From NCBI GenBank assembly GCA_018334735.1, contig JAGXLK010000093.1, forward strand, positions 1 through 7,637: a DNA stretch of 7,637 nt. The letters are read 5' to 3'. The notes beneath the pieces are model-generated. The model worked only from the letters and a program-made list of their open reading frames with translations. It searched no databases and had not been told where the DNA came from. Positions 1-6,581 of the stretch are shown piece by piece. How positions within the stretch are numbered: the stretch's first letter is position 1; the number at the start of each line of letters is the position of its first letter. A program made the position numbers and the translations under genes. The stretch comes from Planctomycetota bacterium. Lineage in GTDB: Bacteria; Planctomycetota; Brocadiia; SM23-32.

Positions 1-141
1 GAAAAACCGTTTCTCTTTTCGACCACCCGGTCTGGCCAGGTTAGCAACCTCCCGAACCTCGCGGTGGACAGTGAGCGGCGCTCTTCCGCATCGGCGCTCC
101 CGCCCCAAATCCCCATATTCAAAAAGAAGAAATATGACTGA
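1..141 (+). CDS. possible C-terminal end of an upstream gene (partial)
   Basis: Frame 1 is open from the window edge to a TGA at 139-141, giving 46 residues that begin EKPFLFSTTRSGQVSNLPNL and end IPIFKKKKYD. Third codon positions are mostly C or G, as in the confident genes downstream, and the Ser/Pro-rich stretch with a basic end looks like a disordered protein tail. Frame 2 is also open over most of this stretch but reads as an Arg-rich translation that is less protein-like. No domain can be recognised, so no function is proposed. The call rests only on openness and codon choice over a short stretch. Confidence 0.3.
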   Translation, partial: EKPFLFSTTRSGQVSNLPNLAVDSERRSSASALPPQIPIFKKKKYD

Positions 142-224
142 TATTGGTTGGGAATCCAATCGCTAACTTGATAACAATCGCTTAACATCATCTGCAGAAT
201 CCCGGCTCGTGACATGCTTTCCTT

Positions 225-253
225 TTGCCCTCCGGGGCCAGTGGCCATATAAT
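225..253 (+). promoter_or_regulatory. sigma70-type promoter with palindrome in its spacer
   Basis: TTGCCC at 225-230 matches the -35 consensus at 4 of 6 positions, and a perfect TATAAT lies at 248-253 after a 17-nt spacer. Transcription would start near 257-261, leaving a leader of about 155 nt before the gene at 414. The spacer contains the perfect dyad GGCCA-G-TGGCC (236-246), which abuts the -10 box and is well placed to be a repressor operator. That regulatory role is inferred. Confidence 0.5.
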
Positions 254-290
254 CCAGTCGTTTGGGTTTTGATTTCCTGACATAAGTGGT

Positions 291-332
291 GGATTTTTGT
301 CCAAAATCCCGGGAATCACATAAATGATTTCC
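291..332 (+). promoter_or_regulatory. two adjacent hairpins in the 5' leader
   Basis: GGATTTT (291-297) pairs perfectly with AAAATCC (303-309) over a 5-nt loop. Immediately after, GGAATCA (312-318) pairs with TGATTTCC (325-332) with one bulged T and a 6-nt loop. Both lie between the predicted promoter and the ribosome binding site of the gene at 414. Neither is followed by a T tract, so they do not look like a terminator. They may affect leader stability or bind a regulator. I recognise no known riboswitch consensus. Confidence 0.3.
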
Positions 333-402
333 GTTCTGTGGAGAGGCATTTGCGTCCAATTTGCCGGGCGCCATGCATCACGCGCACGATTTTCTTTTTC
401 CT

Positions 403-407
403 GGAGG
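403..407 (+). promoter_or_regulatory. Shine-Dalgarno GGAGG fixing the start at 414
   Basis: GGAGG ends 6 nt before the ATG at 414 and touches the in-frame ATG at 408, which is therefore too close to be used. The open frame extends upstream to an ATG at 324, but the residues added (MISVLWRGICVQ...) are unlike the N-terminus of a TIM-barrel isomerase. Confidence 0.7.
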
Positions 408-413
408 ATGGAA

Positions 414-1211
414 ATGAAGACGGGAGTAACTGAACTGGTTCTATCGGCGGAATTGAGTTTTGACGAGGTTCTGGAAAACATAAGCGCAACCGGTTATGAA
501 GCCCTTGAACTTGCTCTCAGGGACCAGGGATACTGTTCTTTCGCGGCCGATGAGAAGGACCTTGCCGGTTTGCCGGAGGCTGCGCGGGGTGCTGGGATCG
601 AGCTGGTCAGCATGTGCCCTGCACAGACGGAACGTCCGAAAGATCTGATGACGAACGATACGGCCCTGCGAGAGGCTGCCAGAGAGACTGTTATCGATTA
701 CATGCGAGTTGCCAATGCGGTTGGTGTGGAAACCGTTCTCATCGTCCTCGGCCAATTGCCGCCGGACCTGGGTTACGAAGAGGCTTACGACAACGCACTG
801 GACTCCATGCGCAGGCTTGCGCCGGCAGCAGAAACGGCGGGCGTGAATCTGGCCATTGAATACGTCTGGAACAAATTCCTGCTGAGCCCGCTTGAGTTCT
901 GCCATTTTTTGGATGAAGTCGATAGCCCCCGTGTCGGCTTTTATTTCGATCCCGGCAACATGTGCGCTTTCAGTTATCCGAAACAATGGCTTCGATTGCT
1001 GAGCGACCACCTGATGGCGGTGCACATGAAAGATTTCAAACGCGACGGTTTTGAATGGGTCCCGCTGGGTGAAGGCGATGTTGATTTCCCCGGCGTAATG
1101 GCTGAATTGCATTCCACGGGTTATGAAGGGGCGCTTGTGAGCGAAGTGAGCCAGGGGGTGGCCTCGCTGGAAGAATCTGCAAAAGAAATAGATCGCATTA
1201 AAGAACTCTAA
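414..1211 (+). CDS. sugar phosphate isomerase/epimerase family protein (xylose isomerase-like TIM barrel)
   Basis: This 265-residue protein belongs to the xylose-isomerase-like TIM-barrel superfamily (AP_endonuc_2 type), whose members interconvert ketoses or ketose phosphates, or act as dehydratases or aldolases on sugar-like substrates, using one divalent metal. It starts MKTGVTELVL, with the first barrel strand and a 'GYEALELAL' turn. The four metal ligands expected from the tagatose-3-epimerase fold are visible: Glu149 (LAIEYVW), Asp179 (FYFDPGN), His204 (AVHMKDF) and Glu244 (LVSEVS). The LGEGDVDFPGV segment (218-228) is typical of the family. Length is normal and there is no signal peptide, so it should be cytoplasmic. 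A GH130 gene follows after about 125 nt on the same strand with no strong terminator between, suggesting co-transcription from the promoter at 225. The exact substrate cannot be read from sequence; an epimerase or isomerase role in sugar catabolism is the best inference. Confidence 0.88.
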   Translation: MKTGVTELVLSAELSFDEVLENISATGYEALELALRDQGYCSFAADEKDLAGLPEAARGAGIELVSMCPAQTERPKDLMTNDTALREAARETVIDYMRVANAVGVETVLIVLGQLPPDLGYEEAYDNALDSMRRLAPAAETAGVNLAIEYVWNKFLLSPLEFCHFLDEVDSPRVGFYFDPGNMCAFSYPKQWLRLLSDHLMAVHMKDFKRDGFEWVPLGEGDVDFPGVMAELHSTGYEGALVSEVSQGVASLEESAKEIDRIKEL

Positions 1212-1336
1212 CCGGCATCCGTAAGATGCAGGCCAGCAAGTGACATTTCTGCGAACAGCGATTGTTAGCAGAAGAGATGGAAAGATCGGCTTTACCTGAA
1301 ACCTCAAGAAACAACTAAAGGCAAGTGACGGTTCTT

Positions 1337-2281
1337 ATGCATGACACAGAGATGAAACATGTTTTCAAACGAATCGAACAGAATCCGCTCATCACCGCGG
1401 AGGATATCCCATATCTGGCAAACACGGTATTCAATGCAGGAGCGATTCAATTTGAAAACGAAGTGCTTTTGCTTCTGAGGGTTGAAAGCGCATCGGGCCG
1501 CTCGCATCTGATCGTGGCGCGGAGCGAGGACGGTATTACGAACTGGCGTGTGGGAGACCGTGCGCTGCTTCATCCCGAAGACAATTTCCCCTACGAATCC
1601 AATGGTTGTGAGGATTGCCGGATCACATGGATGGAAGATCTCGGGGCCTACGTGCTCGTCTACACCGCGTATTCGGATCAGGGCCCCGGTATCGCCATCG
1701 CGACGACTCAGGATTTCAAAACCGTTGCACGATTGGGGCTTATGTTCCCTCCGAACGACAAAAATGGGGCTCTTCTGCCGGCGAAGTTCGACGGACAATA
1801 TGCCATTCTTCACCGACCTTCGGTGGGGGGAGGTAGCATCTGGCTTTCATACTCGGAGGACCTGGTTTACTGGGGAAAACCCCAGCTCGTCGTGCCAGTT
1901 CGAAAGGGGCCATGGTGGGACGGACAACGAGTCGGGGCGGGTCTGCCGCCAGTCCTGACCGATGAAGGCTGGCTTTTGATGTACCATGGTGTCAAAGACC
2001 TTGCCGGACGGCCGATATACCGCATGGGCGCTGCTTTACTCGATCGAGAACGCCCCAGCGTGTTGAGAGCCCGGGCACGCCGGTGGCTCCTGGGACCGGA
2101 AACCCAATACGAAAGGACAGGTGACGCGCCAAACGTTATTTTTGCCTGCGGGGGATTCATTCGCGATGGAATGCTGTGGTTGTATTACGGAGCGGCCGAT
2201 TCCTCAATCTGCCTCGCAAGAGCGAATGTCAATGACGTTTTGCGGGTCGTCAAGACAGAGACGGTAGAACCGGGAGTATGA
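1337..2281 (+). CDS. glycoside hydrolase family 130 protein (beta-mannoside phosphorylase type)
   Basis: The protein is about 314 residues, the usual size for GH130, a five-bladed beta-propeller family that mostly phosphorolyses beta-1,4- or beta-1,2-mannosides to mannose-1-phosphate; a few members are hydrolases. Family hallmarks seen in order: KRIEQNPLIT near the N-terminus; RVESASGRSHLIVARSEDG; GCEDCRITW, whose Asp93 should be the proton donor by analogy with characterised members; DKNGALLP (141-148); ILHRPS with Arg160; the WLSYSEDLVYWG blade; RVGAGLPP (198-205); LLMYHGV with His217; and LYYGAADSSICLA near the C-terminus. Arg160 and His217 occupy positions that bind phosphate in phosphorylases, which favours phosphorolysis over hydrolysis. 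The usual EDPR motif is EDCR here. No signal peptide is seen, so it is cytoplasmic. The start is uncertain: GTG 1325 has AAAGG only 3 nt away, ATG 1337 has no well-spaced Shine-Dalgarno, and ATG 1352 (MKHVFKR) also fits family N-termini. Confidence 0.88.
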   Translation: MHDTEMKHVFKRIEQNPLITAEDIPYLANTVFNAGAIQFENEVLLLLRVESASGRSHLIVARSEDGITNWRVGDRALLHPEDNFPYESNGCEDCRITWMEDLGAYVLVYTAYSDQGPGIAIATTQDFKTVARLGLMFPPNDKNGALLPAKFDGQYAILHRPSVGGGSIWLSYSEDLVYWGKPQLVVPVRKGPWWDGQRVGAGLPPVLTDEGWLLMYHGVKDLAGRPIYRMGAALLDRERPSVLRARARRWLLGPETQYERTGDAPNVIFACGGFIRDGMLWLYYGAADSSICLARANVNDVLRVVKTETVEPGV

Positions 2282-2337
2282 GCAGGTCTGAAAATCCTAC
2301 CGCTTGCCACTGAATAGCAAACCTTTTAACGTTCGGG

Positions 2338-2367
2338 TTCGCACGAAATCCAATGGTACATTAGAAT
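2338..2367 (+). promoter_or_regulatory. candidate promoter for the Lon-related protease gene
   Basis: TTCGCA (2338-2343, 4 of 6 to the -35 consensus) and TAGAAT (2362-2367, 5 of 6 to the -10) are separated by 18 nt in the 155-nt gap before the protease gene. A small dyad TTCG-CA-CGAA (2338-2347) overlaps the -35. No CIRCE-type or other heat-shock operator is visible. Promoter matches of this quality occur by chance in AT-rich gaps, so the call is tentative. Confidence 0.3.
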
Positions 2368-2423
2368 TTGAGAATATCCGAACTGCATAAATAACCGCTC
2401 AGTTTTAGGAAGATTTTTACCCG

Positions 2424-2429
2424 AAAGGA
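2424..2429 (+). promoter_or_regulatory. Shine-Dalgarno AAAGGA supporting the GTG start at 2437
   Basis: AAAGGA ends 7 nt before GTG 2437. No longer in-frame start is available, so this site supports the non-ATG initiation codon of the protease gene. Confidence 0.65.
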
Positions 2430-2436
2430 ACGCAAC

Positions 2437-4872
2437 GTGCGCGCTGAGAAATTACTTGAACAGAAACGTGTGCCCCTTGAAAATTTACGCCGAAGTGTCG
2501 ATCCGGATTTCTTCTCATTTGATACAACCGCCGAGGTGGAGCCACTTGAAGGTACAATTGGTCAGCAGCGAGCGCTGGAGGCAATAGAAACGGGCCTTCA
2601 GATACAGGGCCAGGGCTTCAATATCTATGCCAGCGGGCAGGTCGGCACAGGACGCAACTCGACTGTGCACGCTTTGATCAAAGAAAAGTCCGAAGATATG
2701 CCTGTGCCTGATGATTGGGTCTACCTCTATAATTTCGATGAGAAAGATGAACCCCTTGCTGTAAACCTGCCACCGGGAAAAGGACGCGAACTGCGGGACG
2801 ATATGGAGGATCTTATCCAGCAGTGTAAAGACGAAATCCCAAAAGCGTTCGAGGGTGAAGATTACGAAAAAAAACGCAGGCAAGTTGTTGAGGAACTCAA
2901 TGAAAAGCGCAGTGAGATGATCGACGAACTGCGGGAAGAAGCCAAGGAATATGATCATGGCATCCAGGTGAGTCCCGCCGGTATTGCTGCTGCTCCGATT
3001 GTCGACGACGAAGTCATTTCCCAGGATGAATTTGATGAATTGCCGGAAGAAAAAAAAGAGGAACTCCGCAGAAAAAACGAGAAAGTTCAGGAACTGATCC
3101 GGGAGACGATTGCCGGGGCGCGGGAAATCGAGAAGGAAATTAAGCAACGAACCGGTGAACTGGACGAAAACGTCGGCCTTTTTGCCGTGGGACATCTGGT
3201 CGATGAGCTGAAAGAGAAGTACTCCGAATTCGACAGAGTTTGCGATTACCTGGATAACGTCAAGGATGACATCATCGAAAATATCGATCTTTTCCGAACG
3301 GCCGACCAGGTAGCCCAGGATCCAGTGGGGATGCAAGAAGCAATGCGGAAACAGGCCTACAATCGTTACCGCGCAAACGTGGTAGTGGATAACGCGCGGA
3401 CTGAGGGCGCTCCGGTGGTCGACGAAAGGAACCCGACTTATTATAACCTTTTTGGCCAGATTGAGTACAAATCACAGTTCGGCGGCATGACGACGGATTT
3501 CACGATGATACGCGCCGGATCATTCATCCAGGCAAGCGGCGGATTCATTATTCTGCAGGTCAAAGATGTCCTTCGAAATCCTTTCTCCTGGGAAGCCTTG
3601 AAACGGGCGATTCGGACCCGAGAAGTAAAAATCGAAAATATGTACGAGCAGTACCGTCCCATCCCCGCCGCCACCCTCGAACCTGAAGCGATCCCTGTCA
3701 GTGTGACCGTTGTTCTGGTCGGAAGCCCCTTGCTCTATCATTTGCTGTACACACTCGATGAAGATTTCCGGCGATTGTTCAAAATTAAAGCGGCTTTTGA
3801 TATTGAAATGGATATGACAGATGAGCATCTGGAACGATATGCCGCTTTCGTTTCCGACCACTGTAAGGGCGGCGATCTACCGCCGTTTGATCGGGAAGCC
3901 GTGGCAAAGATTTCGGAATACGGAGCACGCCTGGCCGGACATCAGGAACGACTGTCGACACAGTTCCTGAAAATTGCCGATTTGATCGAAGAAGCGGGCC
4001 ACCAGGTCAAGCTCAACGGGGCCGATTGTGTCACTGCTGAACACGTACGCGAAGCCATCCTGGCACGAGACCGACGGTCCAGAATGGCGCAAGACAAAAT
4101 ACAGCGGATGATCGAAGAGGACACGCTACTGATCGATACTGAGGATTCGGTTTCCGGGCAGATAAACGGTCTGGCTGTGCTCGAACTGGGTGAATACAGG
4201 TTCGGAAAACCATCGCGTATTACCTGCGTGAGCTCTGTGGGCCAGAAAGGTGTAATTAATATCGAGCGCGAAAGCGACATGAGCGGCAATATCCACAACA
4301 AAGGTGTGATGATCATGAGTGGTTTCCTTGCCAAACGTTTCGGGCAGGAAAAACCGCTCAGCCTTTCGGCCAGCCTTTGTTTCGAACAATCTTATTCCGA
4401 AATCGAAGGCGATAGTGCATCGTGCGCCGAACTCTATGCGCTGCTTTCTGACCTCGCAGATGTCCCGCTGCGCCAGGATATCGCTGTCACGGGTTCTGTG
4501 AACCAGAAGGGCCAGGTTCAGCCGATCGGTGGAGTGAATGAGAAGATCGAAGGTTTCTTCGAAGTCTGCCAGAAAAAAGGCCTGACCGGGGAACAGGGAG
4601 TATTGATCCCTGCGCGCAATATCCAGGACCTGATGGTCAACGATGAAGTTTTCGAAGCGGTTGAAGAAAGCGATTTTTCGATCTACGCTATCGATACTGT
4701 TGAAGAGGGCGTAGAAATTCTGACGGGGATGCCGGCCGGAGAAAACGATGGAGAAGACCAGTATCCCGCCGACACCCTGTTTGGTAGGGTTGACTCCCGT
4801 CTTTGTGAAATTGCCGATGTGCTGCAGGAATATGGCCCGGCGGGCGAAGGTTCCGAAGACAACTCAGAGTAA
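2437..4872 (+). CDS. Lon-related ATP-dependent protease (AAA_32 plus S16 Lon proteolytic domain)
   Basis: This 811-residue cytoplasmic protein matches the Lon-related family that pairs an AAA_32 ATPase module with a C-terminal S16 peptidase and lacks the LON substrate-binding N-domain. Residues 1-60 carry the family N-terminus (VDPDFFSFDTTAEVEPLEGTIGQQRALEAI, shown in two parts at 21-40 and 41-50). A Walker A-like GQVGTGRNS spans 67-75, with Arg73 where classical P-loops have Lys. Residues about 115-280 are highly charged helical sequence, probably coiled coil, inserted in the ATPase. The GGFIILQVKDVL segment (368-379) is the Walker B-equivalent strand, then WEALKRAIRTREVKIE and the DEDFRRLFKIKAAFD region (441-455). 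The peptidase has Ser660 in GDSAS and Lys703 in GGVNEKIEGF, the Ser/Lys dyad of Lon. Length is typical. The tail after 765 is acidic and likely disordered. Substrates are unknown for this branch; protein quality control or regulated proteolysis is the family expectation. Confidence 0.95.
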   Translation: MRAEKLLEQKRVPLENLRRSVDPDFFSFDTTAEVEPLEGTIGQQRALEAIETGLQIQGQGFNIYASGQVGTGRNSTVHALIKEKSEDMPVPDDWVYLYNFDEKDEPLAVNLPPGKGRELRDDMEDLIQQCKDEIPKAFEGEDYEKKRRQVVEELNEKRSEMIDELREEAKEYDHGIQVSPAGIAAAPIVDDEVISQDEFDELPEEKKEELRRKNEKVQELIRETIAGAREIEKEIKQRTGELDENVGLFAVGHLVDELKEKYSEFDRVCDYLDNVKDDIIENIDLFRTADQVAQDPVGMQEAMRKQAYNRYRANVVVDNARTEGAPVVDERNPTYYNLFGQIEYKSQFGGMTTDFTMIRAGSFIQASGGFIILQVKDVLRNPFSWEALKRAIRTREVKIENMYEQYRPIPAATLEPEAIPVSVTVVLVGSPLLYHLLYTLDEDFRRLFKIKAAFDIEMDMTDEHLERYAAFVSDHCKGGDLPPFDREAVAKISEYGARLAGHQERLSTQFLKIADLIEEAGHQVKLNGADCVTAEHVREAILARDRRSRMAQDKIQRMIEEDTLLIDTEDSVSGQINGLAVLELGEYRFGKPSRITCVSSVGQKGVINIERESDMSGNIHNKGVMIMSGFLAKRFGQEKPLSLSASLCFEQSYSEIEGDSASCAELYALLSDLADVPLRQDIAVTGSVNQKGQVQPIGGVNEKIEGFFEVCQKKGLTGEQGVLIPARNIQDLMVNDEVFEAVEESDFSIYAIDTVEEGVEILTGMPAGENDGEDQYPADTLFGRVDSRLCEIADVLQEYGPAGEGSEDNSE

Positions 4873-4892
4873 GATAAAGGGAATTCGTATAA

Positions 4893-4931
4893 GAAGACGG
4901 CGTGTTGTAAAAAAGAACCGCTGCCGTCTTC
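4893..4931 (+). terminator. 9-bp hairpin between the protease and URO-D genes
   Basis: GAAGACGGC (4893-4901) pairs perfectly with GCCGTCTTC (4923-4931) across a 21-nt loop that includes six A residues. The stem begins 20 nt after the protease stop. The following bases (GTTATCATT) are only moderately T-rich, so a rho-independent terminator is possible but not textbook. It could instead stabilise the 3' end of the protease message or attenuate read-through into the next gene. Confidence 0.35.
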
Positions 4932-4950
4932 GTTATCATTAAGTCAAAAA

Positions 4951-4956
4951 AAGGAG
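4951..4956 (+). promoter_or_regulatory. Shine-Dalgarno AAGGAG supporting the TTG start at 4966
   Basis: AAGGAG ends 9 nt before TTG 4966, a good spacing. The next candidate, GTG 4972, would sit 15 nt away. The TTG is therefore preferred despite being a rare start codon. Confidence 0.6.
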
Positions 4957-4965
4957 AGCATTTCC

Positions 4966-6183
4966 TTGAGTGTGAATACAAAACCCGAGCACCACCGGAT
5001 CGCTTCTGAACTTGTCGCTGAAGCTCACGACAACGATGGTCTGGCTCCTGTAGACCTGGACCAATTTTATGCCGATCAGGAAAAAGCTATTGCCGATCCT
5101 TTCGGAAATGATATCCCTCAATGTCCACTGGGGGTCTGGATGAATGGCCTTTGCGTGTGGGACGAACTGGGTATAGAAGAGGATCGCTGGCGCTATCAAA
5201 ACGATGAAGAATACCGCCTGGAGCTGAATCGGGCCTACAACGACAAAGCGGAAAAAATTGTCGGACGCCGTTTGCTCAACGAAGAGCCTTCCAGTTCTGA
5301 CGGAGAGCCACTGAAATATCCACCCCATAAGCGTCTCCACGATGTTTTCGAAGCGGAAAATATCTGGCAGGCCGGTTCCTGGTGGCTGAAACAGTCCGTC
5401 GATAATGAAGAGGAATTAAAATCACTGCTCGACCGGGTCGAGAAACGTCTGGAAATCCTGCGGGATTTTATGCTGCCGGACAACTGGGAAAAAGAAAAAG
5501 AACGACTGATGGCAAAGAGCGTAAAACCGTCCCTGTATCGTCACCAGAGAGGGCCCGTAACGTTTGCTACAAGCATATATGGCACTGAAAACCTCGTTTT
5601 TTTAATCCATGATGACCCTTCGCTGGCAAAAAGGTTCAGCGACCTGATTCTCAGATCCATGCTGGGGATTGCGCGCATCCTGGACGAAGAAGCCGGTTAT
5701 ACCCGGGAGACAGCGCCCCGTGGATTCAGTTTTGCCGATGATAACTGCGCCCTGATGACCCCTGAAATGTACGAACTGTTCGGATTCCCCATTTTGAAAG
5801 GTGTCTTCGAAGAATACAGTCCGGATCCCGAGGATCGGCGGTTTCAGCATTCCGATTCGGATATGGGCCATATTGTCCCGATACTTGGACGGCTGAACCT
5901 CACGGGTGTGAACTTCGGCCCGAAAGTTATGGTTGACCATATCCACAAACACATACCAACGGCTGTCATACGAGGTGTTCTTGCACCGTTTACTTTCAGC
6001 CGGAACGAAGAAGAAAATATCGTGGCGGAGTTTCTGCGCGATTTTGAAATGGCTCGGGAGGATAGGGGGTTAGTCTTCGCAACCGCGGGTTCGATTAATA
6101 ATGGGTCACGTCTGACGGGACTCCGGCTGATTATGTCCGCGATCCAGAAATACGGTCGTTATGATTCCGATAACATTGCGTGA
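4966..6183 (+). CDS. uroporphyrinogen decarboxylase-superfamily protein (methyltransferase-like, not HemE)
   Basis: This 405-residue cytoplasmic protein has a C-terminal URO-D/cobalamin-independent-methionine-synthase-like TIM barrel. Visible landmarks: GFSFADDNCALMTPEMYELF (253-272), the DDxx(M/L)xxPExYEEF-type segment of URO-D methyltransferase-like proteins; HSDSDMGHIVPIL (295-307); GVNFGP (314-319); AVIRGVLAPF (333-342); and KYGRY (395-399) at the end. The N-terminal part (PLGVWMNGLCVWDELGIEED and the following ELNRAYNDKAEKIVGRRLL) is extra relative to HemE and looks like a subfamily feature. The HemE N-terminal substrate motif (the R-Q-A-G-R-Y type segment) is absent, so a haem-biosynthetic role is unlikely. 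Paralogues such as MtaA transfer methyl groups to or from corrinoid proteins, but no corrinoid-binding partner is encoded in this window. Many family members are uncharacterised. Substrate is unassigned. Confidence 0.85.
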   Translation: MSVNTKPEHHRIASELVAEAHDNDGLAPVDLDQFYADQEKAIADPFGNDIPQCPLGVWMNGLCVWDELGIEEDRWRYQNDEEYRLELNRAYNDKAEKIVGRRLLNEEPSSSDGEPLKYPPHKRLHDVFEAENIWQAGSWWLKQSVDNEEELKSLLDRVEKRLEILRDFMLPDNWEKEKERLMAKSVKPSLYRHQRGPVTFATSIYGTENLVFLIHDDPSLAKRFSDLILRSMLGIARILDEEAGYTRETAPRGFSFADDNCALMTPEMYELFGFPILKGVFEEYSPDPEDRRFQHSDSDMGHIVPILGRLNLTGVNFGPKVMVDHIHKHIPTAVIRGVLAPFTFSRNEEENIVAEFLRDFEMAREDRGLVFATAGSINNGSRLTGLRLIMSAIQKYGRYDSDNIA

Positions 6184-6253
6184 AGAATCTTGCACAAATC
6201 TCTTGAGGTCTAAGCGGCTCCCGAAGTGCGAACCGCTCCCTTCAAATTCAGAT

Positions 6254-6295
6254 AACACACTGTGTACTTAGAATTGCTACACACCGTGTTGTTTT
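6254..6295 (+). terminator. possible terminator after the URO-D gene
   Basis: AACAC (6254-6258) pairs with GTGTT (6286-6290), and TGTGTA (6261-6266) with TACACA (6278-6283), separated by a 2x2 internal mismatch and closed by an 11-nt loop. GTTTT follows directly. It lies 70 nt after the URO-D stop. The stem is AT-rich and the T tract short, so efficiency would be modest. Confidence 0.4.
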
Positions 6296-6350
6296 GCCAT
6301 AACCACTCTCGGCTTGCCTTTACCAGGGAGCTGTCTCGGCGGGAGGGTTT

Positions 6351-6498
6351 TTCGCACTACTTGCCCGGCCAAAAAAGAGCTGCCACCACCGGTTTCATGT
6401 CGGTGGAGCAATGCTTCTGGCTCTTTCAAAAGAAAGTAGAGCCCCAAGGACGCTATGTGCGGTGGTAGCCTTTTTCGGGAGCTTTAGATAGTGCAGAA
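6351..6498. other. long nested inverted-repeat element, possible structured RNA or cruciform
   Basis: Successive complementary arms pair around one axis: TTC/GAA (6351-6353 with 6496-6498), GCACTA/TAGTGC (6354-6359 with 6489-6494), CCCG/CGGG (6364-6367 with 6476-6479), A-tract/T-tract (6372-6376 with 6471-6475) and GCTGCCACC/GGTGGTAGC with one G-T wobble (6379-6387 with 6461-6469). Inside sit two more hairpins: ACCG/CGGT (6388-6391 with 6401-6404) and GGCT-CTTTC/GAAAG-AGCC around an AAAA loop (6419-6443). The inner 9-bp arm is flanked by C-TTTTT on the + strand and TC-TTTTTT on the - strand, so it could terminate in both directions. It resembles no RNA family or attC site I know. Confidence 0.45.
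6449..6468 (+). repeat. 20-nt imperfect direct repeat, copy 1
   Basis: GACGCTATGTGCGGTGGTAG here matches the copy at 7260-7279 at 18 of 20 positions in the same orientation. This copy forms part of the right arm of the stem element at 6351-6498. Flanking bases outside the 20 nt are not obviously similar. Confidence 0.55.
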
Positions 6499-6581
6499 TT
6501 ACGGCTTCATACGGCCCGCTTCTGTGCGCCCAACCGGGACTTGCCTGGACCAAAAACGGACGGAATTATCGTGGGTTTGTC

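Noticed and set aside
143..160. ATTGG/CCAAT hairpin after the possible upstream gene
   Set aside because: Only 5 bp with an 8-nt loop and no T tract, so it is not supportable as a terminator.
441..1307. 288-residue minus-strand open frame opposite the isomerase gene
   Set aside because: It is antisense to a gene with clear family motifs and its translation shows no protein-family pattern.
2284..2328. Possible terminator after the GH130 gene (AGGT/ACCT with inner TTGC/GCAA, then TTTT)
   Set aside because: Two 4-bp stems separated by a long unpaired stretch are too weak to call.
6213..6237. AGCGG/CCGCT hairpin just after the URO-D stop
   Set aside because: Five base pairs, 15-nt loop and no T tract; the hairpin at 6254-6295 is the better terminator candidate.
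6262..6468. 68-residue open frame (GTG start) in the intergenic region
   Set aside because: It starts inside the terminator-like hairpin, runs through the nested stem element, has no Shine-Dalgarno and no recognisable protein pattern.
6351..6498. Integron attC site interpretation of the nested stem
   Set aside because: The outer arms do not carry the RYYYAAC/GTTRRRY core sites, and no integrase or cassette array is present.
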